Positions 1 through 8,876 of a stretch of 64,000 nucleotides of DNA are shown here, piece by piece. The position numbers and the translations under genes are program-made. Every line of letters begins with the position of its first letter. Position 1 is the stretch's first letter. The notes beneath the pieces were generated by a model. The model was not told where the DNA came from and made no database searches. It saw only the letters and a list, made by a program, of their open reading frames with translations. Origin of the DNA: Pseudomonas alkylphenolica (lineage in GTDB: Bacteria; Pseudomonadota; Gammaproteobacteria; Pseudomonadales; Pseudomonadaceae); contig NZ_JADUCM010000015.1 of NCBI RefSeq assembly GCF_016009175.1, positions 60,215 to 124,214 on the forward strand, written 5' to 3'.

Positions 1-28
1 GCCCGCTGCCCGACTGAGGAATAATGGG

Positions 29-1042
29 GTGCCTCACGCCATGGAGGCACCCCAGTTGCCAGACGAACGCGCCACCGCAACTCCGCGCCCCGCCTTGCGT
101 GACGACCCGATCTGGGCAGAGGCCCTGGACTGGCTGCTGAAAACCCGCGCAGCGCCCACCGATGAAGCGCTGCAGCAGGCACTGGCGAATTGGCTGGGCA
201 GCTCACCTGAGCATGCACGCGCCTTTCGCAAGGCTGAACGCGTCTGGCTGCTCAGTGGCGATCTCTCATTTGCACGCCCTGCTCCGCGCCCGGAAACGCC
301 TCCCATAGCTCCGTCCAGGCGCATCAACCGCTGGCGCCGGGCATTGGTTGCCGGTGCCCTGGCGGCCAGCATCACGTTATTGGCTTTGCCGACCTGGCAG
401 GGGCTGACTTCCGACGAAGCCACGGCAGTTGGCGAGCACCGCAGCCTCGTGCTCGAAGACGGCAGCCGCGTCGAACTGGACAGCGACAGTGCCATCGATG
501 TGCATTTCAGCAACGGCGGGCGTCAGGTCACGCTGCGTCGCGGGCAGGCATTCTTCCAGGTCACGCCCGACAGCCAGCGCCCGTTCCAGGTACGAGCGGG
601 CGAAGTTGAGGTGACGGTTACCGGTACCGCCTTCGACGTCAGCCTGGCACCGCGCCAGGTCGCCGTGGCGGTCGATCATGGCAGCGTGCAGGTCAGCAAC
701 GGCGCGGCCGGCGAACCGCTGGCACGGCTCGCGGCCGGTGACCGCCTGCGCGTTCCCGAGCACGGTGCGCCGCTGCTCGACCGCGTGCCCCGCGATCAGA
801 TCGCCGCCTGGCGCAATTGGCGCCTGCTGGTCAATGACCGACCGCTGAGCGAAGTCGTCGATGAGCTACGTCGCTATCAACCGGGGTTGATCCTGCTCCA
901 GGACAACGCCCTGGCCGAACGGCGCATTACCGCCGCCCTCGATCTGCGCTCGCCCAAGTCGGCGCTGCAGGCCGCACTGGCGCCGCTGGGCGGGCAGGTC
1001 AGCAGCTGGTCACCCTTGCTGTTGGTAATCGACCGCCACTGA
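29..1042 (+). CDS. FecR-family anti-sigma / sigma regulator (first cassette)
   Basis: This is an inner-membrane FecR-type regulator, which in known systems relays the occupied state of a TonB receptor to a FecI-type ECF sigma factor. The cytoplasmic N-terminus (DUF4880-like, with a WL..SPEHARAF motif near residue 60) is followed by one membrane segment at about residues 105-122. The periplasmic FecR domain contains GEHRSLVLEDGSRVELDSDS and a TVTGTAFDV motif, and a C-terminal STN-like part follows. The start is GTG at 29, chosen because GAGGA sits 8 bases upstream; ATG at 41 is a poorer alternative. A TGA at 15-17 probably ends the upstream sigma gene, which is not in the window. The receptor follows at 1162. 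Confidence 0.9.
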   Translation: MPHAMEAPQLPDERATATPRPALRDDPIWAEALDWLLKTRAAPTDEALQQALANWLGSSPEHARAFRKAERVWLLSGDLSFARPAPRPETPPIAPSRRINRWRRALVAGALAASITLLALPTWQGLTSDEATAVGEHRSLVLEDGSRVELDSDSAIDVHFSNGGRQVTLRRGQAFFQVTPDSQRPFQVRAGEVEVTVTGTAFDVSLAPRQVAVAVDHGSVQVSNGAAGEPLARLAAGDRLRVPEHGAPLLDRVPRDQIAAWRNWRLLVNDRPLSEVVDELRRYQPGLILLQDNALAERRITAALDLRSPKSALQAALAPLGGQVSSWSPLLLVIDRH

Positions 1043-1067
1043 TTTTCACGCTTTAGCATTATTTTCT

Positions 1068-1130
1068 GGAAATTCACTTCGCCCGTTCGTCTTTCCCCCG
1101 CCAATAGGATCGATATCGATTCTCATTACT
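1068..1130 (+). promoter_or_regulatory. Candidate ECF-sigma promoter and Fur-like box before receptor 1
   Basis: GGAAAT at 1068-1073 and CGTCTT at 1088-1093 resemble the -35 and -10 elements used by FecI-type sigma factors, although the 14-base spacer is short. The same CGTCTT element lies before the second receptor at 11519. The stretch 1112-1130 matches the 19-bp Fur consensus at 13 positions by my count. Both assignments are inference from motif matching. Confidence 0.35.
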
Positions 1131-1161
1131 TGCGCCGTTGCGCTCTTGGGGGAACATCCGG

Positions 1162-3915
1162 ATGTCCACAACCGCTCTCGCACCTCGCTGTCTGCTGGGT
1201 GCAACCGGGCTGATGCTCGCGCTCTTTGCCTTGCCGTCCGGCGCTGAGCCGGTAACCACCGAGCCCAGCCCCGACACCCGCGAGAGCCGACGCCATTTCG
1301 ATATCCCGCGACAGCCGCTGGCCAGCGCCCTGCTCAGCTTCGGCAGCCAGTCCGGGTTACAGGTCAGCGTCGACAGCCGCTTGCTGGATGAGCGCCTGAG
1401 CGCCGGTATCCAGGGCACCATGAGCAGCGAAGAAGCGCTGCAGCGCCTGCTCGATGGCAGCGGCCTCGGCTGGCGCTACAGCGGGCCGTCAGCCTTGGTG
1501 TTGACGCCCCTGACGCAGAGCGCACTGAACCTGGCCAACACGGTCGTCAGCACCCGCACATCGCCGCACCAGGGCGAAACCACCCTCGACCGCAAGACCA
1601 TCGACGCCCTGCCGGGGGGCAACGGCGACATCACCAGCCTGCTCAAGATCCACCCCAACGTGCAGTTCGACAACAACCAGTTGAGCAGCAAGAACCCGGG
1701 GGAAATCGCCCCGGCCAACATCAGCATCAACGGCGCCAAGTACTACCAGAACGCCTTTCTGGTAGACGGCATGAGCATGAACAACGACATCAACCCCGGC
1801 GACAGCCAGCACAACCTGGTGAATTCGGTACCCGGGCGCAGCCAGGGGCTGGCGCTGGACACCGAACTGCTCGAAGACATCAAGGTTTACGACAGCAACA
1901 TCGGCGCCAGGTACGGCGGCTTCAACGGTGGTGTGGTGGCTGCCGAAACGCGCCAGCCGACCAAGGACCTGCACGGTAAGGTTTCCTACCAGACCACCCG
2001 TTCATCCTGGACCCGCTACCACGTCGACGAAGACGAGCAAGCCAAGTTCGACGCGGCAAGTTCGGGCAGCAGTTATGCCTACCAGCCCGACTTCGTGAAG
2101 CATTTCGTCCGCGCCACGCTGGAAGGCCACCTCACCGAGAACCTCGGCCTGCTTGCCAACGTCACGCAGAAAACCTCGACCATTCCGGTCAATGTGTTCA
2201 GCAGCAACAATGATGGCAAGGCCGGCTATACCGCCCAGCAGGAAGACCAGGAACGCAAATCCCAGAGCGTGTTCCTCAAGGCGGTTTACAAGGCCAGCGA
2301 GCGTCTGGACCTGGAAGGCAGCTTCACTTCTAGCCCCGAAGAGGCCACCTACTTTCGCGACAACGCGCTGGACACCGGCTACACCATCAAGTCAGGCGGC
2401 ACCCTGCTCAATTTCAAAGCCGACTACCAGGCCGATAGCGCCAAGATTACCCAGCAGTTTGCCTGGAGCCGGATGGAAAACTCGCGTGACAGTGATGCCG
2501 ACGACTGGAACAACTGGGTCAAGAATGACGTGAAAAACTGGGGTGTCTCCACCCCGCAGGAAGGTGGCTACGGTGACATCGACCAGACCCAGGACAGCTA
2601 TGAGTACAAGCTTGAAGCGGCCTGGGACGCCATGGACTTCTACGGTAGCCGCCACAGCCTGACCACCGGCATGGAGCTCAAGTATCAGGCGTTCAGCTAC
2701 GAACGCCTGACCGCCAGTGACGTCAATGTGTATGGCGCCCTGCCCGGTACCACCACCTGCGCCAGCGCCAGCAGCCTTGGCGGCGACCGTTACTGCGACA
2801 GCGACGCCCGCCAGTATGTGCGCCAGCTCACCCGCTACGCCGCCGGCGACTTCGACTTCAACGTCAACAGCGCCGCCCTGTACGTCCAGGACGAGATCGA
2901 GATCGGCCGTGTCACGCTGCGCCCGGGCGTGCGTCTCGACACTGACGACTACATGCAGCAGACCACCGTCGCGCCCCGCCTGGCGCTGGAGTGGGATGTT
3001 TTCGGCGACCAGCGCACGCGCATCAGTGCCGGACGCAACCGCTACTACGGCCGCAACTCCGCGTACTGGGCCCTGCGTGAGGGCGTCAACAGCCTGCAGA
3101 CCCGCTACGCCCGCACGGCCGCCGGCGGCGCGTGGACCAAGACCTCGTTCGCCAACGATGCCCAGTTCAACAAGCTCGACATTCCCTACGACGACGAGTG
3201 GACCCTGGGTATCACCCAACAGGTGCGTGACCTTGAGCTTGCGCTGAAGTGGGTGCGCCGCGAGGGCCGCGACCAGGTCATGCAGAAAGTCGTCGACAAC
3301 AGCGGTGACCCGAGCCTCACCAGCAGCTATGACGTGTACACCAACGACGGCAAATCCAACACCGAAGTAGTGACACTCACCCTCACGCCGCTACTGAGCT
3401 ACGACGTCTGGGGTACCCGCAACTCCGGCCAGCTGGCCGCCGACTGGACCCACTTCAACACCACCCACACCGACTACAGCGAAGAGTTCGAAGACGACGA
3501 CTACGTGCGCTACAACGGCCAGATCATGCACATCAGTGAGCTGCCACCGAGCAACTACAACCACGACTGGACCTACCGACTCACCACCACTACCGAGATT
3601 CCTGCCTGGAACCTGGGCTGGACCAACTTCTTCCGTTACCGCGCCGGGATCGACACGCTCAAGACCCGGGTCGGCAAGGTGGACGGCTACACCGAGTACT
3701 TCGACAAGAGCTACGGCAACGCCCTCACCTGGGACATGCGCCTGGCCTGGGAAATCCCCACCGGCCGCGATCAGGCCGCGTTCGTCAACGTCGATGTGTA
3801 CAACGTCACCGACCGCGTGATTGCCAGCGGCGATACCTCGGCCACTGCCGCCATCAACTCGGCCATCTACGAGACCGGGCGCCAGTTCTGGCTGGAGGTC
3901 GGCTACCGCTTTTGA
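1162..3915 (+). CDS. TonB-dependent receptor with N-terminal STN signalling domain
   Basis: This 917-residue outer-membrane transducer would import an unknown ligand and signal to the FecR at 29. A signal peptide with hydrophobic core GLMLALFALP comes first, followed by an STN domain (about residues 45-110, FDIPRQPLASALLSFG). The plug domain (about 130-250, with NISINGAKYYQNAFLVDG) precedes a long beta-barrel ending in the aromatic residue pattern WLEVGYRF. I chose ATG 1162, with GGGGGA 8 bases upstream, over an upstream TTG at 1138. No haem-receptor FRAP/NPNL boxes were seen, and the ligand cannot be named from sequence. The peroxidase at 3951 follows closely and may be co-transcribed. Confidence 0.9.
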   Translation: MSTTALAPRCLLGATGLMLALFALPSGAEPVTTEPSPDTRESRRHFDIPRQPLASALLSFGSQSGLQVSVDSRLLDERLSAGIQGTMSSEEALQRLLDGSGLGWRYSGPSALVLTPLTQSALNLANTVVSTRTSPHQGETTLDRKTIDALPGGNGDITSLLKIHPNVQFDNNQLSSKNPGEIAPANISINGAKYYQNAFLVDGMSMNNDINPGDSQHNLVNSVPGRSQGLALDTELLEDIKVYDSNIGARYGGFNGGVVAAETRQPTKDLHGKVSYQTTRSSWTRYHVDEDEQAKFDAASSGSSYAYQPDFVKHFVRATLEGHLTENLGLLANVTQKTSTIPVNVFSSNNDGKAGYTAQQEDQERKSQSVFLKAVYKASERLDLEGSFTSSPEEATYFRDNALDTGYTIKSGGTLLNFKADYQADSAKITQQFAWSRMENSRDSDADDWNNWVKNDVKNWGVSTPQEGGYGDIDQTQDSYEYKLEAAWDAMDFYGSRHSLTTGMELKYQAFSYERLTASDVNVYGALPGTTTCASASSLGGDRYCDSDARQYVRQLTRYAAGDFDFNVNSAALYVQDEIEIGRVTLRPGVRLDTDDYMQQTTVAPRLALEWDVFGDQRTRISAGRNRYYGRNSAYWALREGVNSLQTRYARTAAGGAWTKTSFANDAQFNKLDIPYDDEWTLGITQQVRDLELALKWVRREGRDQVMQKVVDNSGDPSLTSSYDVYTNDGKSNTEVVTLTLTPLLSYDVWGTRNSGQLAADWTHFNTTHTDYSEEFEDDDYVRYNGQIMHISELPPSNYNHDWTYRLTTTTEIPAWNLGWTNFFRYRAGIDTLKTRVGKVDGYTEYFDKSYGNALTWDMRLAWEIPTGRDQAAFVNVDVYNVTDRVIASGDTSATAAINSAIYETGRQFWLEVGYRF

Positions 3916-3950
3916 GCCGACCTGACCCGATGCCGACCAGAAGAATAACC

Positions 3951-5069
3951 ATGAAAAGCCTGATAACCGCCTTCATCGCCAGCCTGCTCTGGCTGAGCAC
4001 CGCCGACGCCGACGACTGCCTGAAACAGCTGGCCTCCGGCACGTTCAGTGACGCCGACGCCGCCTGCCTGCGCACACGCTACAGCGGCCCCAGCCAGCAG
4101 TGGCCGAAGCCGACGGTGGATGCCGACATCGCCTGGCAGGAACTGGCGCCGCTGCCTCAGCGGGCACCCTCGCCCGCAAGCAACCCGTTCAGCAGCGAAA
4201 AAGCCCGACTCGGCGAAAAGCTGTTCTTTGACCCGCGCTTGTCGCGCTCCGGACAGATTGCCTGCGCCTCTTGTCATGAGCCGGACCTGGCATTTGCCGA
4301 TGGCCGCAAGGTGTCCTTCGGCCACGACCGCGCGGCGGGACGGCGCAATGCCCCGAGCATCGTCACCAGCGGCCTGGTCACACCGCTGTTCTGGGACGGG
4401 CGCGCGGCGACGCTGGAAGATCAGGCCCTGATGCCGGTGGTCGACCCGCTGGAAATGGCCTTTACCCGCGAGGAACTGGTCACCCGCCTGCGTGGCCTGC
4501 CGGAATACCCGCCGCTGTTCACCAGCGCGTTTGCGCAAGGGCCGCTGGACGCCGGGCAGATTGCCGCGGCGCTCGCCACTTACCAGCGCACCCTGGTGCA
4601 GAAAGCCCGAAACACGCCGTTCGAACGCTTTCTGCGAGGACGCCACGATCAGCTCAACGACCAGCAACTGCAGGGTCTGCACCTGTTCCGCACCAAAGCG
4701 CGCTGCCTCAACTGCCACTTCGGCCCGGCAATGAGCGATGGCCAGTTCCACAACGCCGGCATGACCTATTACGGCCGCAAGTACCAGGACCTCGGCCGTT
4801 ATGAGCAAACCGGCCTGAGCGAGGACTCGGGACGTTTTCGCACACCGTCACTGCGCCTGGTTGGTCGCACCGGACCCTGGATTCACAATGGCCTGTTTCC
4901 CGACCTCATGGGTGTACTGAATTTCTACAATGTCGGCATGCCACGCCCGAAACCGCAGCCCGGGCAGGAGCACGATCCGCTGTTCCCGCGCACCTCGGAA
5001 CGCCTCAAGCCGCTGGCCTTGAACCGCTCGGAACTACTGGCGCTACGGGCCTTCCTCGACACCTTGTAG
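3951..5069 (+). CDS. Di-haem cytochrome c peroxidase / MauG-family protein
   Basis: This is a periplasmic c-type di-haem protein of 372 residues. It has a signal peptide (MKSLITAFIASLLWLSTADA) and two haem-binding CxxCH motifs, CASCH at residues 105-109 and CLNCH at 252-256. A MauG/CcpA-like core with FDPRLSRSG and NAPSIVTS links them. Members either reduce peroxide or oxidise specific Trp/Tyr residues in a partner protein. It lies 35 bases after the TonB receptor, so it probably shares the operon and acts on the same substrate. The start ATG 3951 is preceded by GAAGAA; a longer TTG start at 3912 would overlap the receptor gene and destroy the signal peptide. Which activity it has is not determinable here. 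Confidence 0.87.
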   Translation: MKSLITAFIASLLWLSTADADDCLKQLASGTFSDADAACLRTRYSGPSQQWPKPTVDADIAWQELAPLPQRAPSPASNPFSSEKARLGEKLFFDPRLSRSGQIACASCHEPDLAFADGRKVSFGHDRAAGRRNAPSIVTSGLVTPLFWDGRAATLEDQALMPVVDPLEMAFTREELVTRLRGLPEYPPLFTSAFAQGPLDAGQIAAALATYQRTLVQKARNTPFERFLRGRHDQLNDQQLQGLHLFRTKARCLNCHFGPAMSDGQFHNAGMTYYGRKYQDLGRYEQTGLSEDSGRFRTPSLRLVGRTGPWIHNGLFPDLMGVLNFYNVGMPRPKPQPGQEHDPLFPRTSERLKPLALNRSELLALRAFLDTL

Positions 5070-5248
5070 GACCCGGGCGGGGGTTGCTTGTCCGGCCGTT
5101 GACCTGAGTCGTGAAAACATCGCCCGGCCTGCCTATGCTGATGCCCTATGGGCGTACGCTTGCCGGTCGATGCTTTGACCGCAACACTGAGCGAGCAGCC
5201 TTGCTCAAACAACTGCGTCCGCCCTGAACTACGCAAAAGGATCGATTC

Positions 5249-6973
5249 ATGCTGCTCGCTCGCTGGCTACCCGGCCTGTCCAATCTGTTGCATTACCGCC
5301 GCGAATGGTTCCATGCCGACCTGCAGGCCGGGCTGTCGGTAGCAGCCATCCAGATTCCGATTGCCATCGCCTATGCGCAGATTGTCGGCCTGCCGCCGCA
5401 GTACGGGCTGTACGCGTGCATTTTGCCGATGATGGTCTACGCCCTGATCGGCAGTTCTCGGCAACTGATGGTCGGCCCGGACGCCGCCACCTGCGCCATG
5501 GTGGCCGGGGCCATTGCACCGCTGGCAATGGGCGATCCGGCACGGCTGGCGCAACTGTCAGTGATCATCACCATCCTGGTCGGCTTGATGCTGATCGGCG
5601 CCGGGGTGGCGCGTGCCGGCTTCATTGCCAGCTTTTTCTCCCGGCCTATCCTCATCGGCTACCTCAACGGCATCGGCCTGAGTTTGCTGGCCGGGCAACT
5701 GGGCAAAGTGATCGGCTTCAAGATCGAAGGCAACGGTTTCATTCTGAGCCTGATCAACCTGATGCAGCGCCTCAATGAGATCCACTGGATGACCCTGACC
5801 ATTGGCCTGGCCGGGCTGGCCCTGCTCATCTGGCTGCCGCGCCGCTACCCGCGCCTGCCGGCGGCGTTGGTCACGGTGATCATCGCCACGGCCGTGGTCG
5901 GCGTATTTGGCCTGGACCGTTTCGGCGTGGCAGTCCTCGGCCCGGTGCCGTCGGGCATACCGGAGCTGGCCTGGCCGAAAACCAACCTTGAAGAAATGAA
6001 GAGCCTGATGCGCGACGCCCTGGGCATTGCCACGGTGAGTTTCTGCAGCGCCATGCTCACCGCCCGCAGCTTCGCCGCCCGGCACGGTTACGCCATCAAT
6101 GCCAACCACGAGTTTCTCGCCCTGGGGGTTACCAACATTGCCGCCGGTGTATCCCAGGGCTTTGCCATCAGCGGCGCCGACTCACGCACCGCCGTCAACG
6201 ACATGGTCGGCGGCAAAAGCCAGCTGGTCGGAATCATCGCCGCCCTGGTGATCGCCCTGATCCTGTTGTTCTTCACCGCTCCCATGGCCTGGATTCCCCA
6301 GGCAGCGCTGGGCGCTGTGCTGCTGATGGCCGGCTGGGGCCTGATCGACGTGAAGTCGCTGGGCAAGATCTACAAGCTCAGCCGTTTCGAGTTCTGGCTG
6401 TGCGTGTTGACCACCGTGGGTGTGCTGGGTGTTGGCGTGTTGCCGGGCATCATCATCGCCGTGACCCTGGCGATCCTGCGCCTGCTCTACAGCATCTACC
6501 AGCCCACCGACGCGGTGCTGGGCTGGGTACCCGGAGTTGAAGGCCAGGTCGATATCGAGGGGCACAAGGATGCGCGCACGGTCAAAGGCCTGGTGGTGTA
6601 CCGCTTCGACGACGCGATCCTGTTCTTCAATGCCGACTACTTCAAGATGCGCCTGCTCGAAGCCGTACAGCGCGAGCCTGAACCACGGGCGGTGCTGTTT
6701 GACGCAGAGGCCGTGACGTCCATCGATGTCAGCGGCATTGCGGCGCTACGCGAAGTGTGTGAAACCCTCAACGCGCGCGGCATCCATTTCGGTATTGCCC
6801 GGGCCCGTGGACGCTTTTTGCGCATGCTGGTGCGTTCGGGGCTCGCCCGGGAGATGGAGAACGGCATGCTCTTCGGTTCGGTACGCTCGGGCATCCGCGC
6901 GTACCGCTTGTGGCGTAACCGCATGCGCAAGGAGACGGCGCCAGCACCTGCAGCTCCGCCGCAACTGCCGTAG
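5249..6973 (+). CDS. SulP-family anion transporter with C-terminal STAS domain
   Basis: This 574-residue inner-membrane permease belongs to the SLC26/SulP family, which moves sulfate, bicarbonate, dicarboxylates or other anions. About 11-14 membrane segments span residues 20-430, beginning with the family's early motif AGLSVAAIQIPIAIAYAQIVGLPPQ split over segments 1 and 2. The cytoplasmic STAS domain (about 440-560) contains AVLFDAEAVTSIDVSGIAAL, the usual anti-sigma-antagonist-like loop. The start ATG 5249 is preceded by AAAAGGA. It stands alone between the peroxidase and a convergent exporter gene, so the substrate is not indicated by neighbours. Confidence 0.92.
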   Translation: MLLARWLPGLSNLLHYRREWFHADLQAGLSVAAIQIPIAIAYAQIVGLPPQYGLYACILPMMVYALIGSSRQLMVGPDAATCAMVAGAIAPLAMGDPARLAQLSVIITILVGLMLIGAGVARAGFIASFFSRPILIGYLNGIGLSLLAGQLGKVIGFKIEGNGFILSLINLMQRLNEIHWMTLTIGLAGLALLIWLPRRYPRLPAALVTVIIATAVVGVFGLDRFGVAVLGPVPSGIPELAWPKTNLEEMKSLMRDALGIATVSFCSAMLTARSFAARHGYAINANHEFLALGVTNIAAGVSQGFAISGADSRTAVNDMVGGKSQLVGIIAALVIALILLFFTAPMAWIPQAALGAVLLMAGWGLIDVKSLGKIYKLSRFEFWLCVLTTVGVLGVGVLPGIIIAVTLAILRLLYSIYQPTDAVLGWVPGVEGQVDIEGHKDARTVKGLVVYRFDDAILFFNADYFKMRLLEAVQREPEPRAVLFDAEAVTSIDVSGIAALREVCETLNARGIHFGIARARGRFLRMLVRSGLAREMENGMLFGSVRSGIRAYRLWRNRMRKETAPAPAAPPQLP

Positions 6974-6987
6974 AACGACCGGTCGGC

Positions 6988-7623
6988 TCAGGAGCGCGGC
7001 ATCAACCCTGGCAAGGCATGCATCAGGGCGTTGACGGCGAAGCCGATGAACATCACCCCGCAAGCACGGGTGATCCATAGCTCGTAGCGGGTATACAGGG
7101 TGCGCACCTGACGCGCGCCCACTACCCCGATCAGAATCACATAGGCCAGCAGCCCACCGAGAAAACTCAAGGCAATCAGCGCGGGCAGCATCGACCAGTC
7201 CAGCGCCTCGGCGCGGCTGGAGAGCAACGCAGTGAAAGTGGCCACGGCCACGGGGTACGCCTTGGGGTTGGTCAGGCCGAAGACGATGCCGTGCCAGAAC
7301 GGTTTGCGCACCGGGCCGCCGTCGCCGTTTCCGTTGCCGGGCTTGCTGCGCAGTGCGCGCCAGCCCAGCCAGAACAGGTACAGGCCACTCAGCAAACCGA
7401 GGATGTCGAACACCGAACTGCCGATCTGGCGGGCACCGACAATGGCGACCAGCGCCGTGCTGCACCAGAGCACATCGCCCAGCAGATGGCCACAGAGAAA
7501 CCCCGCCCCTGCCCGGCGCCCGCGCGTCGCGCCGATGCCCAGCACCGCCAGCACACCGGGACCCGGGGTAATGCCATAGATAAATCCGGAAGCCATCACG
7601 GCAAACAATAGCGAAAGGGTCAT
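6988..7623 (-). CDS. LysE/RhtB-family amino-acid exporter
   Basis: This is a 211-residue inner-membrane exporter with about six membrane segments. The N-terminal family signature is visible as ITPGPGVLAVLGIGATRGRRAG followed by GHLLGD. A second half contains NPKAYPVAVATFTALL, typical of RhtB-type proteins. Members export homoserine, threonine, lysine or other amino acids, and the substrate here is unknown. The gene converges on the SulP gene with 14 bases between stop codons. The start at 7623 has GAGGAG upstream. Confidence 0.9.
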   Translation of the reverse strand: MTLSLLFAVMASGFIYGITPGPGVLAVLGIGATRGRRAGAGFLCGHLLGDVLWCSTALVAIVGARQIGSSVFDILGLLSGLYLFWLGWRALRSKPGNGNGDGGPVRKPFWHGIVFGLTNPKAYPVAVATFTALLSSRAEALDWSMLPALIALSFLGGLLAYVILIGVVGARQVRTLYTRYELWITRACGVMFIGFAVNALMHALPGLMPRS

Positions 7624-7694
7624 TGGGGCCTGGCTCCTCGGTGCATCGGCAAAGAGGCGAAGTCTACGGTAGCCACCGGCTTGCGGCCAACACC

Positions 7695-8768
7695 TCAGTA
7701 GTCGTAGGCCTCAAGGAGCTGTACCTCGCTGCGCGGCGGTGGGCGCCCCAGATAACGCAACAACTGGCCGCTGCGGTTGGTGAAGATGCCATCGACACCG
7801 GCGTCCAGGACCTCGGCAAAGTCCACGGGTTCATCGACGGTGTACACATGCACCAGCAAGCCCTTGTCATGGGTCATGCGGTTCATCCACGGCTGCACCA
7901 GGTCGGCATAGCTTTGCGCCCCGCCGGCACTCAGGGCGGCCGACGGGCCGGTGCCGATGGCCCCGGCCGCTTTGGCGTAATCAAGCCAGCGCTCGAATTC
8001 GGCGTGACTCCTGGGTTGCTGGCGCGCATAAAACGCCGCCTTGTCGGTCTCTCCCGATTCGGCAAAGCTCTGCGCCGACGCCGGCTCGATGCTGCCCTTG
8101 CCGACCCACAGCAACAGTACCTTGGGCACCTGGGGCATGGCCTTGTGCAGCAGGGCCAGGCTGTCGCGATCAAAGCTCTGCAGCACCACCCGCCCCGGGT
8201 GATCGAGCCAGCCGCGTGCTTGCAGGCGTGCTTTGAGGTCAGCCTCGATACCGGGGAACCGCTTCGGCACCTTGGTCTCGATGTACAAACCGGGACGTTT
8301 GCCCTTTTGGCCTTCGGCAATGTCCATGACCTCGTCGAGGGTCAGGATCTGCAGGCCCTTGAAGCGCTCCTGCGCCCGCTCGGGATAGGCCGTGTTGAAC
8401 CAGTTGCCGGCATCCAGTGACTTGAGCTCGGCCAGGGTGAAGGCACTGACCGGGCTGTCCTTGCGCTCGGGATAGCGCTGGGCGACATCGCTGGTGCGCA
8501 ACAGGTTGTCATCATGCACCGCCACCAACACCCCGTCGCTGGAACGCTGCAGGTCCAGTTCCAGGTAGTCGGCGCCCCGCGCCCGGGCCAGCAGGTAAGC
8601 GGGCGCCGTTGATTCCGGTGCGTCAAACGACGCTCCCCGATGGGCAATGACCGCCGGGTACGGGATTCCCTGCCTGGCCGCCAGTTCCTTGCCGGTGTCG
8701 GCCGCCGCCCACCCGGCCAGAGGCAATAGCAGCAGGCAACCGAGCCAGCAAAATCCTGATACGCGCAT
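7695..8768 (-). CDS. Periplasmic glycerophosphodiester phosphodiesterase
   Basis: This 357-residue enzyme hydrolyses glycerophosphodiesters to glycerol 3-phosphate and an alcohol. The mature protein opens with the GDPD catalytic motif VIAHRGASFDAPESTAPAY, then ADYLELDLQRSSDGVLVAVHDD, which together provide the catalytic His pair and metal-binding Glu/Asp residues. A signal peptide (MRVSGFCWLGCLLLLPLAGW) marks it as periplasmic. The start at 8768 is fixed by an AGGAGGAG ribosome site just upstream; a longer frame back to 9035 lacks support. It is divergent from the DUF4917 gene at 8877. Confidence 0.92.
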   Translation of the reverse strand: MRVSGFCWLGCLLLLPLAGWAAADTGKELAARQGIPYPAVIAHRGASFDAPESTAPAYLLARARGADYLELDLQRSSDGVLVAVHDDNLLRTSDVAQRYPERKDSPVSAFTLAELKSLDAGNWFNTAYPERAQERFKGLQILTLDEVMDIAEGQKGKRPGLYIETKVPKRFPGIEADLKARLQARGWLDHPGRVVLQSFDRDSLALLHKAMPQVPKVLLLWVGKGSIEPASAQSFAESGETDKAAFYARQQPRSHAEFERWLDYAKAAGAIGTGPSAALSAGGAQSYADLVQPWMNRMTHDKGLLVHVYTVDEPVDFAEVLDAGVDGIFTNRSGQLLRYLGRPPPRSEVQLLEAYDY

Positions 8769-8876
8769 GCGTCCTCCTCCTGATTGATTGCGACCCCAGC
8801 ATAGTCGCCGGCACTGATGACAGCCCGATGGCATGCTAAAGTCGCGCCGATCGAACGACCTTGCCAAGAGAACACC

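Noticed and set aside
1..17. 3' end of an ECF sigma gene
   Set aside because: A TGA at 15-17 is suitably placed before fecR, but only four residues are visible, so no gene can be supported.
3903..4808. Long antisense ORF of 301 codons opposite the peroxidase gene
   Set aside because: High-GC third-position bias opens antisense frames throughout the window; this one has no domain, no ribosome site and lies wholly opposite a clear MauG-type gene.
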